Of a DNA stretch of 64,000 nucleotides, positions 34,733 to 42,318 are shown piece by piece. The notes beneath the pieces are model-generated. The model was not told the origin of the DNA. It saw only the letters and a list, made by a program, of their open reading frames with translations, and searched no databases. This DNA is from a virus: positions 25,279-89,278 of the IMG/VR virus record IMGVR_UViG_3300036652_000269. One strand, written 5' to 3'. Position 1 is the first letter of the stretch. Every line of letters starts with the position of its first letter. The position numbers were made by a program, and so were the translations under genes.

Positions 34733-34789
34733 CAAGTACCTCCCTAGTCAGGGACGGGCACCGGGGACGATACCCACGAATCGCCGGGG

Positions 34790-34996
34790 TTATACCCGCA
34801 CCAGTGATGGCCTGGTTCGCGGGGTCATGTCGTTCGATAACTCGGTGTTGTGGAACACCTGTCGTTCCTGGATGGCATGTCGTTCACACATCAGGTGGCC
34901 GGGGCACCATGCCAGGCAGGCGATGCACCAGACCCGGTATCGGGCGAGTTCGTCACAGTGCCGGGTGTCGCAGACTTCCCGACCTGGGCTGGTCAC
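34790..34996 (-). CDS. Small Cys/His-rich protein
   Basis: GTG 34996 forms a GTGA overlap with the upstream stop, so I prefer it to the longer frame (GTG 35026). The 68-residue protein has C-D-T-R-H-C, C-I-A-C and C-P-G-H-L-M-C-E-R-H, up to two zinc sites. Probably nucleic-acid or protein binding; family unknown. Confidence 0.6.
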   Translation of the reverse strand: MTSPGREVCDTRHCDELARYRVWCIACLAWCPGHLMCERHAIQERQVFHNTELSNDMTPRTRPSLVRV

Positions 34997-35319
34997 TTCC
35001 CGATCACTTCCCCGCACGACGAACACTGAGCCAACGAATCACTGCCTTGCACACTGTGCCATTGTCCGATGTGCTGACCATGACCCCCGCAGCCAATCAC
35101 GTTCAGCGCTGCTCTGATGTGTTCCAGCTGTTCAGCCAACTGGTCGATGGCTGGTTGGTTGCTGGCCCGGCGCAAGGCTTCGGTCGTGCAGCAGGCTTCA
35201 TCGACGGGTTGATAACTCGACAAGTACCGCAGGGTTTCGGTTTCGAAGTTCCGCAAGGCACGGCGAAGCACCTTCCGACTGGTGGCCGGAAAGGTCAGTG
35301 CTGTCTCTTCGTCGGACAT
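34993..35319 (-). CDS. Small protein with C-terminal zinc site
   Basis: A 108-residue, mostly helical protein (A-I-D-Q-L-A-E-Q-L-E-H-I-R-A-A-L) ending in C-S-S-C-G-E-V, with an upstream G-C-G-G-H-G-Q-H that could complete a zinc site. Coupled by GTGA to the downstream gene. Function unknown. Confidence 0.6.
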   Translation of the reverse strand: MSDEETALTFPATSRKVLRRALRNFETETLRYLSSYQPVDEACCTTEALRRASNQPAIDQLAEQLEHIRAALNVIGCGGHGQHIGQWHSVQGSDSLAQCSSCGEVIGK

Positions 35320-35364
35320 GGATGGTGGCCTTTCGTCAGGTCGGTCGGCAGGTCGGTCGGTGGG

Positions 35365-35475
35365 TCAGTCGTCATCGGGGCTGTGGTCCACGCAGATGGC
35401 CGAACGAATCCCCCGGCCCGCTGCATACCCAATCGACGCAGCGAGCACTGCTACGGCCAGTACAGCTAGTTTCAC
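35365..35475 (-). CDS. 36-residue membrane peptide
   Basis: GTG 35475 overlaps the stop of the upstream gene by one base and has AAGGAC 5 nt upstream. The product begins with a hydrophobic helix (L-A-V-L-A-V-A-V-L-A-A-S-I-G-Y-A-A-G) and ends with a charged, acidic tail. The coupling argues that it is translated; likely a single-pass membrane peptide. Confidence 0.6.
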   Translation of the reverse strand: MKLAVLAVAVLAASIGYAAGRGIRSAICVDHSPDDD

Positions 35476-35726
35476 TAGCGGTCCTTGCGTTTGATCCGGA
35501 CGAACCTGGTGTTGTCCGGTGACAACTCGTACAGCTGCCAGAACTGGCCGGTGTGTCGTTCCTGCCTGATCTTGTCCAGGTCATCGGGTTCGATGTCCAC
35601 CGCTGTCGGGTTGATAGTCGTAGTGATCGTCTTATCTCCGTGACGAACATCGACGTACAGCCAGTCGTTGGCGAACTGGTGCAGCACGACCTGCTTGCCC
35701 TTGTGCACACCATTACGCAGCTTCAC
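35475..35726 (-). CDS. Small hypothetical protein
   Basis: An 83-residue basic/acidic mixed protein (L-R-N-G-V-H-K-G-K-Q-V-V-L-H-Q-F and P-D-D-L-D-K-I-R-Q-E-R). Looks like a small beta domain plus helix. Coupled to both neighbours by short overlaps. No family recognised. Confidence 0.6.
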   Translation of the reverse strand: MKLRNGVHKGKQVVLHQFANDWLYVDVRHGDKTITTTINPTAVDIEPDDLDKIRQERHTGQFWQLYELSPDNTRFVRIKRKDR

Positions 35727-35992
35727 GACGGGTCACCACTGAGTTCTTCGTCGTAGATGCGCTGGCAGTCCGGGCAAACCGGATACTTCTTCGGGTCGCG
35801 AAACGGTACCCACTTCTTCCCGCACAGAGCTTCACACGGGGTGCCGAAGACAGCCGCGTTCATGATGGCTTCCTTGTTCGCGTAGTGCGCGAACCGTTCG
35901 TGGTTGCCGTCGTCGTTACTCAACCTGGGCACCACAACCGTGTCGGTGTCGGTGTCCGGCGAAGACAGCGCGGGCAGGGTTTCGGTGTCCAT
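35723..35992 (-). CDS. DUF3039-like protein
   Basis: An 89-residue protein matching the DUF3039 pattern of actinobacteria and their phages: F-A-H-Y-A-N-K-E-A-I, G-T-P-C-E-A-L-C-G-K-K-W-V-P and Y-P-V-C-P-D-C-Q-R-I-Y. The two Cys pairs probably bind one zinc ion. Function of the family is unknown; it supports an actinobacterial host. Directly abuts the gene upstream (shared base 35992). Confidence 0.8.
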   Translation of the reverse strand: MDTETLPALSSPDTDTDTVVVPRLSNDDGNHERFAHYANKEAIMNAAVFGTPCEALCGKKWVPFRDPKKYPVCPDCQRIYDEELSGDPS

Positions 35993-36495
35993 CAGGACGT
36001 AGCTCCTTTGTTACGGGCCTGCTTCGTTCGCCGTTCGATTTCGTCGTTGATGTACCAGACCGCTTTCTTCAGGTCTTCGATCGAGTCGTTCTTCAGGTCC
36101 GCCCGCCAGATGTACTTGACGGCGTTACCCAGGTTGAACCCCATGTGCCGGGTGACTTCGATGCACTCGATACCGCTGGGGTGGCTGGTGTAGTGCGGTG
36201 GGTGGTTCACCATGTCTGCGGTAGGTGCTGCGGGAAGACCGGGACACCAGCACTGGTCACCCCACAACCACGTATGTGCAGGGTGTGAGTCGAGCCGTTC
36301 ACACCGGGCGGTCGGTAACGATTGCGGTGGCACGTCGGGTGCCCAGACGGAACTCGTCATTGGCAGGTTGACACCCGGGCACCACTTGGGACCGCTGAAG
36401 TTGGTCCAGCTGTGCGGCTTGTGCTCGATGAGTGCGTCATCACACAACTGCCGGGGTACCCGGTCGGCACTGCCGATGGGCGGCATGGCGATCAC
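35992..36495 (-). CDS. DUF3310 (SaV-like) protein
   Basis: A 167-residue protein. The C-terminal part (about 95-157) matches DUF3310: V-N-H-P-P-H-Y-T-S-H-P-S-G-I-E-C-I-E and N-A-V-K-Y-I-W-R-A-D-L-K, then D-L-K-K-A-V-W-Y-I. The domain is common in phages of many hosts and has been described as nucleotide-kinase-like, but its role is uncertain. The N-terminal part carries several Cys and Trp residues (W-C-P-G twice) and may be a separate small domain. Confidence 0.75.
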   Translation of the reverse strand: MIAMPPIGSADRVPRQLCDDALIEHKPHSWTNFSGPKWCPGVNLPMTSSVWAPDVPPQSLPTARCERLDSHPAHTWLWGDQCWCPGLPAAPTADMVNHPPHYTSHPSGIECIEVTRHMGFNLGNAVKYIWRADLKNDSIEDLKKAVWYINDEIERRTKQARNKGATS

Positions 36496-36848
36496 TTCCC
36501 TTCGACCTTGTGCCAGGCCGGGTGGGTGAACTCGCGTAGTTCATAGCGTTCATGCGGGTTCGGGTTCGCGGCCAGCATCACCGCAATGTGGTCGGGGCAG
36601 CACATGGACCGCTTCGGTGGGTCGATGCCGGAGTCAAAACGAGTGACCAACAGCCAGGTCGGTTCGTTGGGGCAGTCGGGCTGTACGCATCTGACGTGAC
36701 TATCCGACCGACAGACGACCCCACAGTGGGGGCAGGTCCCGCTGCACTGGTCGAACTTCTGGTGGACGCACTCGTTGGATATGTAGTACGGGTGTGCTTT
36801 CTGATCCGAATCCAGCGGCACGTTGCCGGTGAACGATGTGTACGACAT
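36492..36848 (-). CDS. Zinc-finger protein
   Basis: ATG 36848 follows AAGGAGA, giving 118 residues. The sequence has C-S-G-T-C-P-H-C-G-V-V-C and then C-V-Q-P-D-C, with C-C-P-D-H further on, so two zinc sites are likely. Coupled to the DUF3310 gene by a 4-nt overlap. Nucleic-acid binding is plausible but unproven. Confidence 0.6.
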   Translation of the reverse strand: MSYTSFTGNVPLDSDQKAHPYYISNECVHQKFDQCSGTCPHCGVVCRSDSHVRCVQPDCPNEPTWLLVTRFDSGIDPPKRSMCCPDHIAVMLAANPNPHERYELREFTHPAWHKVEGK

Positions 36849-36893
36849 GGCAGATTGTCTCCTTGACACATGATGGATGGATGGGATGGGTGT

Positions 36894-37073
36894 TCAGGTG
36901 TTCAGGTGCGGGAATGTCAGGATGACACCGATGATGACCAGGATCGCCGCGACGACCAGCCACACCGTGTGGTGTGCCACCCGCCAACGGGGTACGTCCT
37001 TCTCTTTGTAGAAGAACACCAGGGCGACCAGGAACACCATCCACCCGATGTTGTAGAACAGGTGACCTATCAT
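36894..37073 (-). CDS. 59-residue two-helix membrane protein
   Basis: ATG 37073 has GGAGG 5 nt upstream and overlaps the previous gene's stop (ATGA). Two hydrophobic helices (I-G-W-M-V-F-L-V-A-L-V-F-F-Y and V-W-L-V-V-A-A-I-L-V-I-I-G-V-I-L) flank a short basic loop. Such small two-TM proteins can be holins or membrane modulators, but no lysin is adjacent. Confidence 0.65.
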   Translation of the reverse strand: MIGHLFYNIGWMVFLVALVFFYKEKDVPRWRVAHHTVWLVVAAILVIIGVILTFPHLNT

Positions 37074-37390
37074 CCCGACCTCCGCTTGGTGGGTGTGGCT
37101 GTGTGGCTGGCTGCTACCAACCTAGATGCCCAGGTCTTGCCGATGCGGTCCAGCGACGACCGCAGCCGTCGGTTGTCCCGGCGCAGGGTGTCATTCTCTT
37201 CTTGCAAGATACGTAGTTCTTCGTTGACCGGCAGCGGGTCCAGCCGCAGGTCCAGTTCCTTGATGCTGGGACCGAACAGGGTGGGTGTCGTGGTGCCCAC
37301 CATTTTGACCACGGCTTCCTGAGCAGCTTCCTTGGTGGTGTGCACCGACGAAGGTGTCCCGATCACCAGGCTGACGACATACACTTTCAT
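37070..37390 (-). CDS. Small protein with coiled coil
   Basis: A 106-residue protein. A short alpha/beta N-terminal domain (M-K-V-Y-V-V-S-L-V-I-G-T-P) is followed by a coiled-coil helix (E-L-R-I-L-Q-E-E-N-D-T-L-R-R-D-N) and a basic tail. Coupled to the membrane peptide gene. Function unknown. Confidence 0.6.
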   Translation of the reverse strand: MKVYVVSLVIGTPSSVHTTKEAAQEAVVKMVGTTTPTLFGPSIKELDLRLDPLPVNEELRILQEENDTLRRDNRRLRSSLDRIGKTWASRLVAASHTATPTKRRSG

Positions 37391-37418
37391 CTGGACAGTC
37401 TTTCTACTGGATGTGGTT

Positions 37419-37655
37419 CTAGCCGTGACGGAGCTTTATCGTGGCATCGAACAAACCGGGGCTGATGTCTTCCAGCGCATCGATCAGGTCAAGGTACTTG
37501 TCCATGCCGATTGTCGGATAGCTACACGCTTCCCCCTTTGCGCGGGCTCTCTTGCAGCGTTGGTACACAGATGGGCTTGGGAAGGTGGCGACTTCTAACG
37601 CCGCAAACACCAGTCGGTACCCTTCGGCGGGTGTCAGGGTGAACTGTTTGCTCAT
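37419..37655 (-). CDS. Small helical protein
   Basis: A 78-residue, mostly helical protein (A-E-G-Y-R-L-V-F-A-A-L-E-V-A and L-D-L-I-D-A-L-E-D-I). No catalytic motif or family recognised. Start ATG at 37655 is preceded by AGGAGACAACC. Confidence 0.55.
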   Translation of the reverse strand: MSKQFTLTPAEGYRLVFAALEVATFPSPSVYQRCKRARAKGEACSYPTIGMDKYLDLIDALEDISPGLFDATIKLRHG

Positions 37656-37667
37656 TTTGGTTGTCTC

Positions 37668-37808
37668 CTAGATATCTGCCGTGTACAGCGACCTGATGGT
37701 GTGTGCGCCCGCTTCGTTCGGGTCCATCGGCAGGTCTAGCACTTCGCGGTTCGACAGTCCGTGTTGTTCTGGCTGTTCTGGTTGCTGGGGTTTGGCCGGT
37801 GTCGTCAT
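37668..37808 (-). CDS. 46-residue hypothetical protein
   Basis: ATG 37808 to TAG 37668, directly following the candidate small terminase gene. Gln/Pro-rich N-terminus (P-A-K-P-Q-Q-P-E-Q-P-E-Q) and a short helical C-terminus. Weak ribosome site; kept because it fits the gap exactly. Confidence 0.45.
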   Translation of the reverse strand: MTTPAKPQQPEQPEQHGLSNREVLDLPMDPNEAGAHTIRSLYTADI

Positions 37809-37810
37809 GG

Positions 37811-38758
37811 TCAGTTGTCTTTCTGCGAGTTGGGAGCGTCGTCGTCTTCGTCATCCAGATCGTCGGGGCTGGCCATCCCCGGTGGCAGGGCCAGTTGGCG
37901 CTTCACTTCTTCCGGAGCATCTTCGGCTTCGTCCACCAGTTCGGCATCTTCTATGTCGTCCATGCCCAGTAGCCGGGGGTCGATCAGGTTGGCAGCTTGC
38001 AGGGCCTTCACCACCGCTGCCGTTCGAGCACTGTCGTCCCGCAACAGTTCGTCCTTGATGTTGACTGTCACATCGAAATCCCCGGTGATGCCGATGGGAC
38101 CACCATCCGCCCCGGTTATCTCATGCTTCTGCACGTCGGTGCCCAAGGCCCGCTGGCCCACCTGCTGGAACATCGCCAACGACTTGGACAGGCCATCTAG
38201 CTCGCGGTAGTTGACGGTCGGGTACAGTTCCCACTTTTCCACCGGCAGCCCCGCGTTCAGTCGGGCCACCGCTTCGTTCCGGCGGTCGGTGGCACCGGGT
38301 AGCTCTTTGACAATCTCACTGAGGCGTTGGGCGATCAGGCCCTGGCCCAGCTTAGCCGCGTTCAGTGATGTCTCATCGAACCTCAGAGCTTCGTCACTTA
38401 GCTTTTTGATACGTGCCTTCTGCCGGTCGATGGCCAACCGAGCCTGGAAGTCAGAACGCTTTTCGGACCATCGTTCGGCAGCACTGTGGGCCCGCACTGT
38501 TTCGTACGGTGCCCCGTAGTGTTCGGCTATCTCTTTGAGATTCATCATCTTGCGTTCGTCGGTGTTGCTGCCCAGCGTCAACCCTTCGATGAATGTCTGA
38601 CTGATAGTCTCCCAGTCATACTTCGTGGCATGTTTCCGGGTTGTCACTGTGATAGTGCCGGTACCGGGCTTCTTCCGTGGTCGTCTAGCTGGCTGTCTAG
38701 CTGACTGACTAGGTGCCTGACTAGTGGGCTGACCTGCGGTTTTACGTGGAGTAGGCAC
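37811..38758 (-). CDS. Putative terminase small subunit (HTH protein)
   Basis: I choose GTG 38758 (TAGGACGAC upstream), giving 315 residues; the frame is open further but without a ribosome site. A Gln/Ser/Arg-rich basic N-terminus precedes a helix-turn-helix-like segment (L-K-E-I-A-E-H-Y-G-A-P-Y-E-T-V-R-A-H-S). A long helical central region and a very acidic C-terminus (D-D-L-D-D-E-D-D-D-A) follow. This layout fits small terminase subunits that recognise pac/cos DNA. It lies 5.6 kb upstream of the large subunit, so the assignment rests on architecture only. Confidence 0.5.
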   Translation of the reverse strand: MPTPRKTAGQPTSQAPSQSARQPARRPRKKPGTGTITVTTRKHATKYDWETISQTFIEGLTLGSNTDERKMMNLKEIAEHYGAPYETVRAHSAAERWSEKRSDFQARLAIDRQKARIKKLSDEALRFDETSLNAAKLGQGLIAQRLSEIVKELPGATDRRNEAVARLNAGLPVEKWELYPTVNYRELDGLSKSLAMFQQVGQRALGTDVQKHEITGADGGPIGITGDFDVTVNIKDELLRDDSARTAAVVKALQAANLIDPRLLGMDDIEDAELVDEAEDAPEEVKRQLALPPGMASPDDLDDEDDDAPNSQKDN

Positions 38759-38769
38759 TTGTCGTCGTC

Positions 38770-38961
38770 CTAGTTCGTCCTGGTGGTGGATGGTCTGTGA
38801 ATGACCTGCGGTTGACCTGTGGTGTGATCCGGTCCAGCGTGACTGTGGGTTCGATACTCGTTCCGCCACTGTAGTACAGCTGTGCCCCGTTGTAGGGTCA
38901 TCGCTGCCACCGGGTAGCTGTACGGGCTGCTAAGCCGATAGGACCTTCCCCGCCCGGTCAT
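38770..38961 (-). CDS. Doubtful small basic protein
   Basis: An open frame of 63 residues (or 43 from the internal ATG at 38901, which has GGTGG upstream), rich in Arg, His and Thr. No recognisable fold, and no good ribosome site for the longer form. Alternatively this 228-nt stretch upstream of the candidate small terminase is a noncoding leader. Confidence 0.3.
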   Translation of the reverse strand: MTGRGRSYRLSSPYSYPVAAMTLQRGTAVLQWRNEYRTHSHAGPDHTTGQPQVIHRPSTTRTN

Positions 38962-38986
38962 GTAGGGTCGGTGGGTTTCGGGGCTT

Positions 38987-39199
38987 CTACGTCCCGCTCA
39001 GCCCGTCCACAGACCCGGTCTGCCGCTGGTGCCGGACCTGCATCCGGTGAACATGGGCGACGAAGTTGGCTCGGGCAGCCTTCTTGGTCGGCCAGGGCTG
39101 GCTACGTCCCAGACAGGCACACCGCCATGTCCACCCGGCACCGTCCCGGCCCATCGCCACCAGGTAGTGCGCGGCGGTCGATGATGGAATGACAGTCAT
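38987..39199 (-). CDS. Small basic protein
   Basis: A 70-residue protein starting at ATG 39199 in an ATGA overlap with the preceding gene. Contains W-T-W-R-C-A-C-L-G-R-S-Q-P-W-P-T-K-K-A-A-R and ends in a basic His/Arg region, suggesting DNA or RNA binding. Unknown family. Confidence 0.55.
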   Translation of the reverse strand: MTVIPSSTAAHYLVAMGRDGAGWTWRCACLGRSQPWPTKKAARANFVAHVHRMQVRHQRQTGSVDGLSGT

Positions 39200-39378
39200 C
39201 GGGCGTAGTCGTCAGGTTCTTCTCCAACCAAGTTGGCCACCTGCACTGTCGGATTGACAGGCAGACCTTTGCAGTACCGGTATTCGTAGTCCTGCCAGTA
39301 CCGGTGCGGCAGGTGCTCTCTGGGTTCGTCGCACCGTATGACGAAGATGATCGTGTCGTAGTCGTCAACGTCAACCAT
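39196..39378 (-). CDS. Small hypothetical protein
   Basis: ATG 39378 (AAAGGTGG upstream) gives 60 residues, overlapping the upstream stop by 8 nt. Sequence D-D-Y-D-T-I-I-F-V-I-R-C-D-E-P-R-E suggests an alpha/beta core. No family recognised. Confidence 0.5.
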   Translation of the reverse strand: MVDVDDYDTIIFVIRCDEPREHLPHRYWQDYEYRYCKGLPVNPTVQVANLVGEEPDDYAR

Positions 39379-39610
39379 GGCTCTCTGCCACCTTTTCATT
39401 GTGAAAGTCAACCGTATCCTGCTTGACCGGTAGCCCCAGCACGGCACACGCGATCAGATACAGACTAGGTAGGTCGGTGTCCCGTGGTGCCGTGAAGTGA
39501 CGGATGGGCAGCGCTGGGTTGCTTGCTCTGGCCCGCCAGACCACACCATCGTCGTCTTCAATGTCCGGTCCCCATGTCGTGACCACACAGTCTGTGAAGA
39601 CGACTGTCAC
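39371..39610 (-). CDS. Small hypothetical protein
   Basis: A 79-residue protein with strand-rich N-terminus (T-V-V-F-T-D-C-V-V-T-T-W) and a helical C-terminus (L-Y-L-I-A-C-A-V-L-G-L-P-V). Coupled to neighbours by 4- and 8-nt overlaps. Function unknown. Confidence 0.55.
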   Translation of the reverse strand: MTVVFTDCVVTTWGPDIEDDDGVVWRARASNPALPIRHFTAPRDTDLPSLYLIACAVLGLPVKQDTVDFHNEKVAESHG

Positions 39611-39933
39611 TGTGGCTCTCCTTGGGTTGGGAGGATGGACCGAAGACGGCGCGCTGCATCGAGGGTCGCGCCAGCCATCACGATCGCCGCTAGGCCGTCC
39701 TCGTCGGTCTTCGCAAGAAGGACTCGGCCGCGATGCTTGTCACACTCAGCGTCGAACTCGTCGGCCAGCGCCTGGATCTTCTCCACTAGCGCGGTCTCTC
39801 GGCGTTGCAGGACGGGAAGGACAGCATCGGCGTGGTCGCGGTAGAAATGCCAGCCTTCGGTGACGTTGTCGCAGCAGCGTCGGCGATGGATTGCCTGCGC
39901 GATCTCGTCTCGTAGCGCCTCTTGGTCACTCAT
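39607..39933 (-). CDS. Helical protein, unknown function
   Basis: A 108-residue, strongly helical protein (E-A-L-R-D-E-I-A-Q-A-I-H and L-V-E-K-I-Q-A-L-A-D-E-F-D-A-E) of a kind common in the accessory regions of actinophages. Codon use here looks a little more GCG/CTC-biased than neighbours, which may hint at a separate origin. Confidence 0.55.
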   Translation of the reverse strand: MSDQEALRDEIAQAIHRRRCCDNVTEGWHFYRDHADAVLPVLQRRETALVEKIQALADEFDAECDKHRGRVLLAKTDEDGLAAIVMAGATLDAARRLRSILPTQGEPQ

Positions 39934-39960
39934 CGGTGCTGCCCTCCGGTCCTTCCTGGC

Positions 39961-40233
39961 TCATTTCGCATCCTCCATGGGTGTGGCACGACGGTCTGCC
40001 ATGATGCGAACGAGGAACTGTTCGATGTCGTTCAGACAGTCCTTGTTCCACATCGTGTGCTGCGTGGGGAAGAAGACGTACTGCCGCCAGCGACCTGCCC
40101 ACTTGATGATGCCGAGTAAGTCACCGTGGTTGACCGAGTAGATATGCCAAACGTCTGTCTTCCGACCAACCAACGGATCGTGCTTTCGAAACGACAGGTA
40201 CTTGGTGGTGACGGTATTGGTAGTCGCTGTCAT
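39961..40233 (-). CDS. Small conserved phage protein, unknown function
   Basis: ATG 40233 (AAAGGCGATC upstream) gives 90 residues; the longer frame lacks a ribosome site. The core D-V-W-H-I-Y-S-V-N-H-G-D-L-L-G-I-I-K-W then W-R-Q-Y-V-F-F-P is a pattern found in many phage accessory proteins of unknown function, followed by C-L-N-D-I-E-Q-F-L. Coupled by 4 nt to the upstream gene. Confidence 0.65.
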   Translation of the reverse strand: MTATTNTVTTKYLSFRKHDPLVGRKTDVWHIYSVNHGDLLGIIKWAGRWRQYVFFPTQHTMWNKDCLNDIEQFLVRIMADRRATPMEDAK

Positions 40234-40460
40234 GATGACAAGATCGCCTTTCGTAGTTCGTCCGCTAGATGGTGATAACCCGATCTGCGTGCTCGGATGC
40301 GGGAATCGCTTTCGGTGTCCAACCCGAAGTGCACATGGCAGTGTGGGTCGGTCCAGCCACAAGAACACCGGACGTAGTAGCCGTGGTGGTAGCTCAGCTT
40401 GACGCGATGGGCTTCCAGTGTCCGCACCAGCACGTCGGGCGATTCAGGTGGTGGCGTCAT
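40230..40460 (-). CDS. Small Cys/His protein
   Basis: A 76-residue protein with Y-Y-V-R-C-S-C-G-W-T-D-P-H-C-H-V-H, a compact Cys/His cluster that could bind zinc. N-terminus contains V-L-V-R-T-L-E-A-H-R-V. Function unknown; coupled on both sides. Confidence 0.55.
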   Translation of the reverse strand: MTPPPESPDVLVRTLEAHRVKLSYHHGYYVRCSCGWTDPHCHVHFGLDTESDSRIRARRSGYHHLADELRKAILSS

Positions 40461-40713
40461 CTACCGCATTTCCCAGTGCGTGCTTGGCTTCCGGTGAAGG
40501 CCACGGCCCGACTCGCAGTTCGACATACGGTTGCGGGCTGCCGTCGTCACCGTACGGATACCAGATCACCCGCCGCACCACTCCCATCCGGGAGTCACCC
40601 AGTTCGATGATGTCGTCAGTGCGGGGGATCGGGAAGTGCGGGTAGGTGTCCGGCCATTCGATGTCTGGATCGGGCGAGAAGTCTTCCGTCACTACAACGA
40701 CGGGGATTGTCAT
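40444..40713 (-). CDS. Small hypothetical protein
   Basis: An 89-residue acidic protein, probably beta-rich (I-I-E-L-G-D-S-R-M-G-V-V-R-R-V-I-W-Y). Overlaps the next gene by 17 nt. No family recognised. Confidence 0.5.
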   Translation of the reverse strand: MTIPVVVVTEDFSPDPDIEWPDTYPHFPIPRTDDIIELGDSRMGVVRRVIWYPYGDDGSPQPYVELRVGPWPSPEAKHALGNAVDDATT

Positions 40714-40722
40714 CTTGACATG

Positions 40723-41055
40723 TCACCCCTTCAGGTTGTCATGCAGATAGTGGAGTTCGGTGTTCAGTGCTTCGACTTCGGCTTCAGCTGCGATGGCCCG
40801 GTTCAGCAACGCTGCCACCAGTGGGTCTTCCACGTCCATCGTTTCGGTCAGTGCATCGATGGTGCGCTTCATGTTCCGACGGGCCAAGTCGCGGTAGAAC
40901 CCGACCTCTGATTGCAGCTTGCGTTCCAAGGCTGCTGCTTCCCAGCTGTGTCGACCAAGGTGACCCTTCTTGCGATCACACGCGGTGTATTCGGTCATGG
41001 GCTGAATCCAGCACAGCGGTTCGGGTGATGGTTCATAGTTGTTGGGCAGTGTCAT
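40723..41055 (-). CDS. Small helical protein
   Basis: A 110-residue protein. Residues 15-38 contain C-W-I-Q and a later Cys with H-L-G-R-H-S-W. The rest is a long helix (A-I-A-A-E-A-E-V-E-A-L-N-T-E-L-H-Y-L) likely to form a coiled coil. Start ATG 41055 follows GAAGGGA. Located just after ThyX. Confidence 0.55.
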   Translation of the reverse strand: MTLPNNYEPSPEPLCWIQPMTEYTACDRKKGHLGRHSWEAAALERKLQSEVGFYRDLARRNMKRTIDALTETMDVEDPLVAALLNRAIAAEAEVEALNTELHYLHDNLKG

Positions 41056-41078
41056 CCTGATAGTTCCCTTCTTAGGGC

Positions 41079-41795
41079 TTACGGTGCGATGGAGCCGTGC
41101 TTGCGGAACAGTTCACGGGTGATCGGCATGATGTTGGCCCACTGTGATTCCATCTTCTGGGCCACTCGCTCGATTTCCCACATCGGGAACGACTTGAAGC
41201 TGCTGTCGTCGTGCTTGGTACGCAGCGACAGAAAGTTCATCAAGGACCGTGCGTTGCAGGTCACGTACATTGACGAGTAGATGTACACCGGCAACACACC
41301 GCGAGACACTTCCTTGGCAATCCCAGCCGCCAGCAGTTCTTCGTATGCACTGTAGGTGTCTTCGAAGTGGCCTTTCATTGTGTCAAGGAGTTGTTCATAC
41401 TGTTCGTGTGTACCTTCCACATAGTTGTAGTGGCCAGGCTTGCCGACCTGCACCAGTGGGCGAACTGGCGGCGGCACGTAGAACATCGGTTCCAACTGCA
41501 TGTAGCGACCGCTGGCTTCGTTGTATGAAAACCCTATCCTGTGTCGCTGGAACTCGCGGAAGACGGCGATGGGTGCCGACACGAAGAAGGTGAAGGCGTT
41601 GTGTTCGAAGGGGCTACCGTGCCGGTTCCGCATCAGGAAGTCGAGGAACTTCTCTGTCTCTTCATTGGTGTAGTTCCTGGTAGCCGTAGCTAGCTGGCCC
41701 AGGGTGCTGACCTTCGCGGCATCGACCACCGCTTCGTCGTTGCCCATGAACCGGATCAGTTCAACTTTCAGTTCACTAGTCAGTTTGACGGGCAT
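41079..41795 (-). CDS. thyX: Flavin-dependent thymidylate synthase
   Basis: ATG 41795 (AAAGGAGAAG upstream) gives 238 residues, the normal ThyX length. The signature R84-H-R-I-G-F-S-Y-N-E-A-S-G-R-Y98 is present, one residue longer between R-H-R and S than the textbook R-H-R-x2-S motif. ThyX makes dTMP from dUMP with FAD, NADPH and methylene-tetrahydrofolate, and is typical of actinobacteria and their phages. No partner dUTPase is visible in the window. Cytoplasmic; supplies nucleotides for the DnaE-type replisome. Confidence 0.95.
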   Translation of the reverse strand: MPVKLTSELKVELIRFMGNDEAVVDAAKVSTLGQLATATRNYTNEETEKFLDFLMRNRHGSPFEHNAFTFFVSAPIAVFREFQRHRIGFSYNEASGRYMQLEPMFYVPPPVRPLVQVGKPGHYNYVEGTHEQYEQLLDTMKGHFEDTYSAYEELLAAGIAKEVSRGVLPVYIYSSMYVTCNARSLMNFLSLRTKHDDSSFKSFPMWEIERVAQKMESQWANIMPITRELFRKHGSIAP

Positions 41796-42087
41796 CAAAA
41801 ACTTCTCCTTTGGTTGGTGGGTCAACGTAAGTCACCTTGTCCAGCCGTATCGCCAGCTGGATCGGTGTGGTTTCATAGCGGTCGAAGAACCCTCGGCAGA
41901 TAGCGTTGTCACCCTGCAAAGTGTCGTGGCAGATCAACGCACTGTCTGCTTGCAAGTTGGCAGCTATGAGATTCTTCAGCCTGCCGGGCGTCAACTGCAT
42001 CAGATTGCCGGGTCGGAAGACACACGTGCTGCACTGTTCGGACAGCACGTGCACCCGTCCGTCCCGGAAGGCATTGTGTCGGGGCAT
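41776..42087 (-). CDS. Conserved phage protein with Cys motif, unknown function
   Basis: A 103-residue protein with E-Q-C-S-T-C-V-F-R-P-G-N, L-T-P-G-R-L-K-N-L-I, I-C-H-D-T-L and A-I-C-R-G-F-F-D, a pattern recurring in actinophage accessory proteins. Four Cys and one His could hold a zinc or iron-sulfur centre. Its stop overlaps thyX, so the two are translated together. Confidence 0.65.
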   Translation of the reverse strand: MPRHNAFRDGRVHVLSEQCSTCVFRPGNLMQLTPGRLKNLIAANLQADSALICHDTLQGDNAICRGFFDRYETTPIQLAIRLDKVTYVDPPTKGEVFDARQTD

Positions 42088-42318
42088 CTACTTGGTGGCT
42101 TCCAGCATTTCGTTGATACGCCGAGCAAGCAACCGGGCCTGGGCACGTGTCAGATCGACAACCAGATGACGGCTATCACCACTGCTGGTGATGAACCCTG
42201 GCACCTCCCTGGCCAGCACGACCCTGACTTCTTTCGTATTGATAGTCCGGACGTACGAACCATCTTTTTCGAGATGGCGGTTGAAGCACCATACTGTGCT
42301 GGGCTTGTGAACGGCCAT
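42088..42318 (-). CDS. Small hypothetical protein
   Basis: A 76-residue protein with an N-terminal strand-rich half and a C-terminal helix (L-T-R-A-Q-A-R-L-L-A-R-R-I-N-E-M). Abuts the next gene and overlaps the upstream stop as TAATG. Function unknown. Confidence 0.6.
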   Translation of the reverse strand: MAVHKPSTVWCFNRHLEKDGSYVRTINTKEVRVVLAREVPGFITSSGDSRHLVVDLTRAQARLLARRINEMLEATK

